The notes under the pieces: model-generated
Told to the model about the DNA's origin: nothing
Seen by the model: only the letters and a program-made list of their open reading frames with translations
Database searches by the model: none
Shown here: positions 13,013 to 14,381 of the stretch, in pieces
Position numbering within the stretch: position 1 is the stretch's first letter
Layout of the letters: every line of letters begins with the position of its first letter
Made by a program: the position numbers and the translations under genes
Source of the DNA: Bacteroidota bacterium
GTDB taxonomy: Bacteria; Bacteroidota; Bacteroidia; Flavobacteriales; Weeksellaceae
Length of the DNA stretch: 14,381 nt
Direction of reading: 5' to 3'
NCBI GenBank assembly: GCA_023457935.1
Contig: JAEXBA010000096.1
Coordinates: 1 to 14,381 of the forward strand

Positions 13013-13522
13013 TTAGTTATTTTTAAGAGTCTTCAAATGTCTTTTTTCTTCACATTCAAGAAGTTCAAAAGTGCTTTTATCGTTAGGATTGATCTTGGTC
13101 ATGAGTACTTTAATCCTTTCAATGATTAGGAGATGTTTTTTTTGGGTTTTAAATTTTCTCAAACCCGTCACCATATTCACAACATCAACTAAGGGAAGAT
13201 TATTCCTTTTTTCGATGACATCAAGGTGTTCCCCGCTTAACCTGATAAACTGTCGGTAGCTTAAATTCTCTATCTCTCTGTTAATAAAAAACAGTATCCG
13301 GTAAGCATCATCCATCTTGATAGCGCGCGGATTTCCTGTTTTTTTCTCCTCTTTAAGGAACTGAAAAAACATTTTGCCTGATTCCGCCTTATTATTGCTG
13401 TCGTACTCCTTTTCACCCTGAAGAAAGTAAAGGTCTGCAGTTTTATAATCCTGCGAGAAAGCTACAGATGAAGCCATAAGAAAAACCGTTAACAGTAAAA
13501 TCATTCTTTGCATCGGCATCAT
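13013..13522 (-). CDS. Secreted protein of unknown function
   Basis: A 169-residue protein with a clear Sec signal peptide, RMILLLTVFLMASSVAFSQ, ending at about residue 24. The mature part, beginning DYKTADLYFLQGEKEYDSNNKAESGKMFFQFL, looks all-helical and resembles the first helices of a TPR-like repeat. It continues with charged helices, including REIENLSYRQFIRLSGEHLDVIEKRNN and KKHLLIIERIKVLMTKINPNDKSTF. I do not recognise a named family. The start region has several ATGs (codons 1, 2, 4 and 7). Codon 4, giving MQRMILLL, makes the most standard signal peptide, but codon 1 lies closest to the predicted promoter. It is 39 bases upstream of hutU on the same strand with no terminator between, so the two may be read together. 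Confidence 0.75.
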   Translation of the reverse strand: MMPMQRMILLLTVFLMASSVAFSQDYKTADLYFLQGEKEYDSNNKAESGKMFFQFLKEEKKTGNPRAIKMDDAYRILFFINREIENLSYRQFIRLSGEHLDVIEKRNNLPLVDVVNMVTGLRKFKTQKKHLLIIERIKVLMTKINPNDKSTFELLECEEKRHLKTLKNN

Positions 13523-13543
13523 TACTTTGAGAAATTAAAGGCC

Positions 13544-13551
13544 TAAAGATA
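13544..13551 (-). promoter_or_regulatory. Possible -7 box for the secreted-protein gene
   Basis: On the minus strand this reads TATCTTTA, one mismatch from TAnnTTTG and identical to the box before the AraC-type gene. It would give a leader of roughly 16 bases. No -33 TTG is seen at the right spacing. Confidence 0.4.
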
Positions 13552-13634
13552 TTCAAAAAAACAGCGTCGTAAAAATCTGAAGTCACCAAATCTACTGCCC
13601 AATCTTAAAAAACAGAAATACCTAAAATCCGGTA

Positions 13635-13665
13635 TTGCTCTGCGATGATTTCATTCCGATGTTTG
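13635..13665 (+). promoter_or_regulatory. Promoter of the cytochrome c gene
   Basis: A TTG (13635-13637) is separated by 20 bases from GATGTTTG (13658-13665), which is one mismatch from TAnnTTTG. The predicted start near 13671 leaves a leader of about 7 bases before the ATG at 13678. Confidence 0.5.
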
Positions 13666-13677
13666 TAAAAAATAATC

Positions 13678-14256
13678 ATGAAAACACTTGTACTTAGCGG
13701 ATTTGCGCTGACTTTACTTACATTCAGCAGCTGTTCCAAAACAATCGAGGCAGACAAAGAAAAAACTCCCATCGCAGTGAAAGATTCTGCTGAAATGGTG
13801 GAATACGGTAAATATCTTGTGACCATTACCGGTTGTAACGATTGCCACACGCCAAAAAAAATGGGACCAAAAGGTCCGGAACTGATTCCTGAACTTTTAC
13901 TTTCCGGATATCAGTCGAACCGTCCTGTTGCAACTTTTGACAATGAAAAAGCGATGCAGGGTTTCGCACAGATGAATGAAGACATGACTGCCGCTGCAGG
14001 ACCGTGGGGAATTTCTTTTGCTGCGAACCTAACACCGCATGAAACAGGAATTGGAAGCTGGACTTTCGAACAGTTTAAAACGGCACTGACAAAGGGAAAA
14101 TTCAAAGGAATGGAAAACGGAAGAATGCTTTTGCCGCCAATGCCATGGTTTAATTATGCTGAAATGAAAGATGAAGATGTGCGCGCCATTTATCTCTATC
14201 TGCAATCGATTCAGCCGATTGAAAACGTTGCTCCGGCTCCAATTTCATTCAGATAA
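13678..14256 (+). CDS. Monohaem c-type cytochrome, lipoprotein
   Basis: A 192-residue class I-like cytochrome c. A lipoprotein signal peptide (KTLVLSGFALTLLTFSSC, lipobox Cys19) is followed by a short flexible tether and the haem domain. The haem-binding motif is CNDCH (C53, C56, H57) in EYGKYLVTITGCNDCHTPKK. A likely distal ligand is M155 in LLPPMPWF, near the terminal helix DEDVRAIYLYLQSI that is typical of class I cytochromes. Only one CxxCH is present, so it carries a single haem. Between the haem motif and the Met is a long segment (about 62-145, with AAGPWGISFAANLTPHETGIGSWTFEQF) characteristic of a larger cytochrome type. It should be an electron carrier on the outer face of a membrane. 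No oxidase or dehydrogenase partner is adjacent. A strong terminator follows. Confidence 0.9.
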   Translation: MKTLVLSGFALTLLTFSSCSKTIEADKEKTPIAVKDSAEMVEYGKYLVTITGCNDCHTPKKMGPKGPELIPELLLSGYQSNRPVATFDNEKAMQGFAQMNEDMTAAAGPWGISFAANLTPHETGIGSWTFEQFKTALTKGKFKGMENGRMLLPPMPWFNYAEMKDEDVRAIYLYLQSIQPIENVAPAPISFR

Positions 14257-14258
14257 TA

Positions 14259-14296
14259 AAAAAAGAGGCTGTCTCAAAAGGACAGTCTTTTTTTTT
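14259..14296 (+). terminator. Rho-independent terminator after the cytochrome gene
   Basis: AGGCTGTC (14266-14273) pairs with GACAGTCT (14281-14288), one G-T wobble, around a 7-base loop TCTCAAAAG minus its last two stem-side bases (14274-14280). Flanking A and T runs can extend the stem, and nine T follow from 14288. The string GAGGCTGTCTCAAAAG also resembles sequences at insertion-sequence ends in Bacteroidota, from memory. Confidence 0.88.
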
Positions 14297-14297
14297 C

Positions 14298-14357
14298 GCT
14301 TTGTTTAAAAATCCGATTTTTGAAGTTTTCTATTTTTGATTTTTCGAAAAACAAAGC
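14298..14357. repeat. Inverted repeat in the A+T-rich tail of the window
   Basis: GCTTTGTTT (14298-14306) and AAACAAAGC (14349-14357) are perfect inverted copies 42 bases apart. The space between contains smaller A/T palindromes such as TTTTTCGAAAAA (about 14340-14351). No gene is seen in 14257-14381. The function is unknown; it may be an edge of a mobile element continuing to the right. Confidence 0.4.
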
Positions 14358-14381
14358 TAAAAAAGTCAAAAAACAGTCTAT

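Overview
The window looks like chromosomal DNA of a member of the Bacteroidota, most likely class Flavobacteriia and probably a Chryseobacterium-like Weeksellaceae. The evidence is the repeated promoter -7 box TAnnTTTG, the lack of Shine-Dalgarno sequences before starts, the long form of urocanate hydratase, a long aminopeptidase P, lipoproteins with a Cys soon after the hydrophobic stretch, and moderate A+T richness. The genus is inferred from overall character, not proven.

Layout from left to right. The first 461 bases hold the N-terminal third of mnmE (tRNA-modification GTPase) on the minus strand, running off the window. A small unrecognised plus-strand gene (616-918) meets a 590-residue Xaa-Pro aminopeptidase (954-2726, minus) at a strong TTCG-loop terminator. 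Divergent from the peptidase is a soluble four-PAS histidine kinase (2922-5174), followed by tRNA-Leu(CAG) with its own promoter and terminator. Next come an AraC-type regulator (5400-6224) and a DUF417/RclC-like membrane protein (6393-6959). They are a possible regulator-target pair, and the membrane gene has a structured leader. A small unrecognised protein (7014-7493, minus), an S41-family lipoprotein protease (7567-9132, plus), a nitroreductase (9145-9870, minus) and an SRPBCC protein (9918-10343, minus) follow.

The most unusual part is 10388-10935. A small DUF559/Vsr-like PD-(D/E)XK nuclease gene sits alone between two long, nearly identical inverted repeats. Each repeat contains a perfect C/G hairpin and a second conserved block, separated by linkers of different length. 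The right repeat overlaps the last base of the nuclease stop codon and ends one base before the hutU stop codon. It resembles a compact selfish or REP-like unit. About 860 bases further on, inside hutU (10937-12973, minus), a different short repeat has been inserted in frame and adds about seven residues to the enzyme.

The window ends with a small secreted protein of unknown function (13013-13522, minus), a c-type cytochrome lipoprotein (13678-14256, plus), a strong terminator, and an A+T-rich tail with an inverted repeat. Apart from the possible pairs (AraC/DUF417; SRPBCC/nitroreductase; secreted protein/hutU) the genes look like individually transcribed housekeeping and accessory genes, not one pathway. 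No gap longer than about 200 bases lacks an annotated gene.
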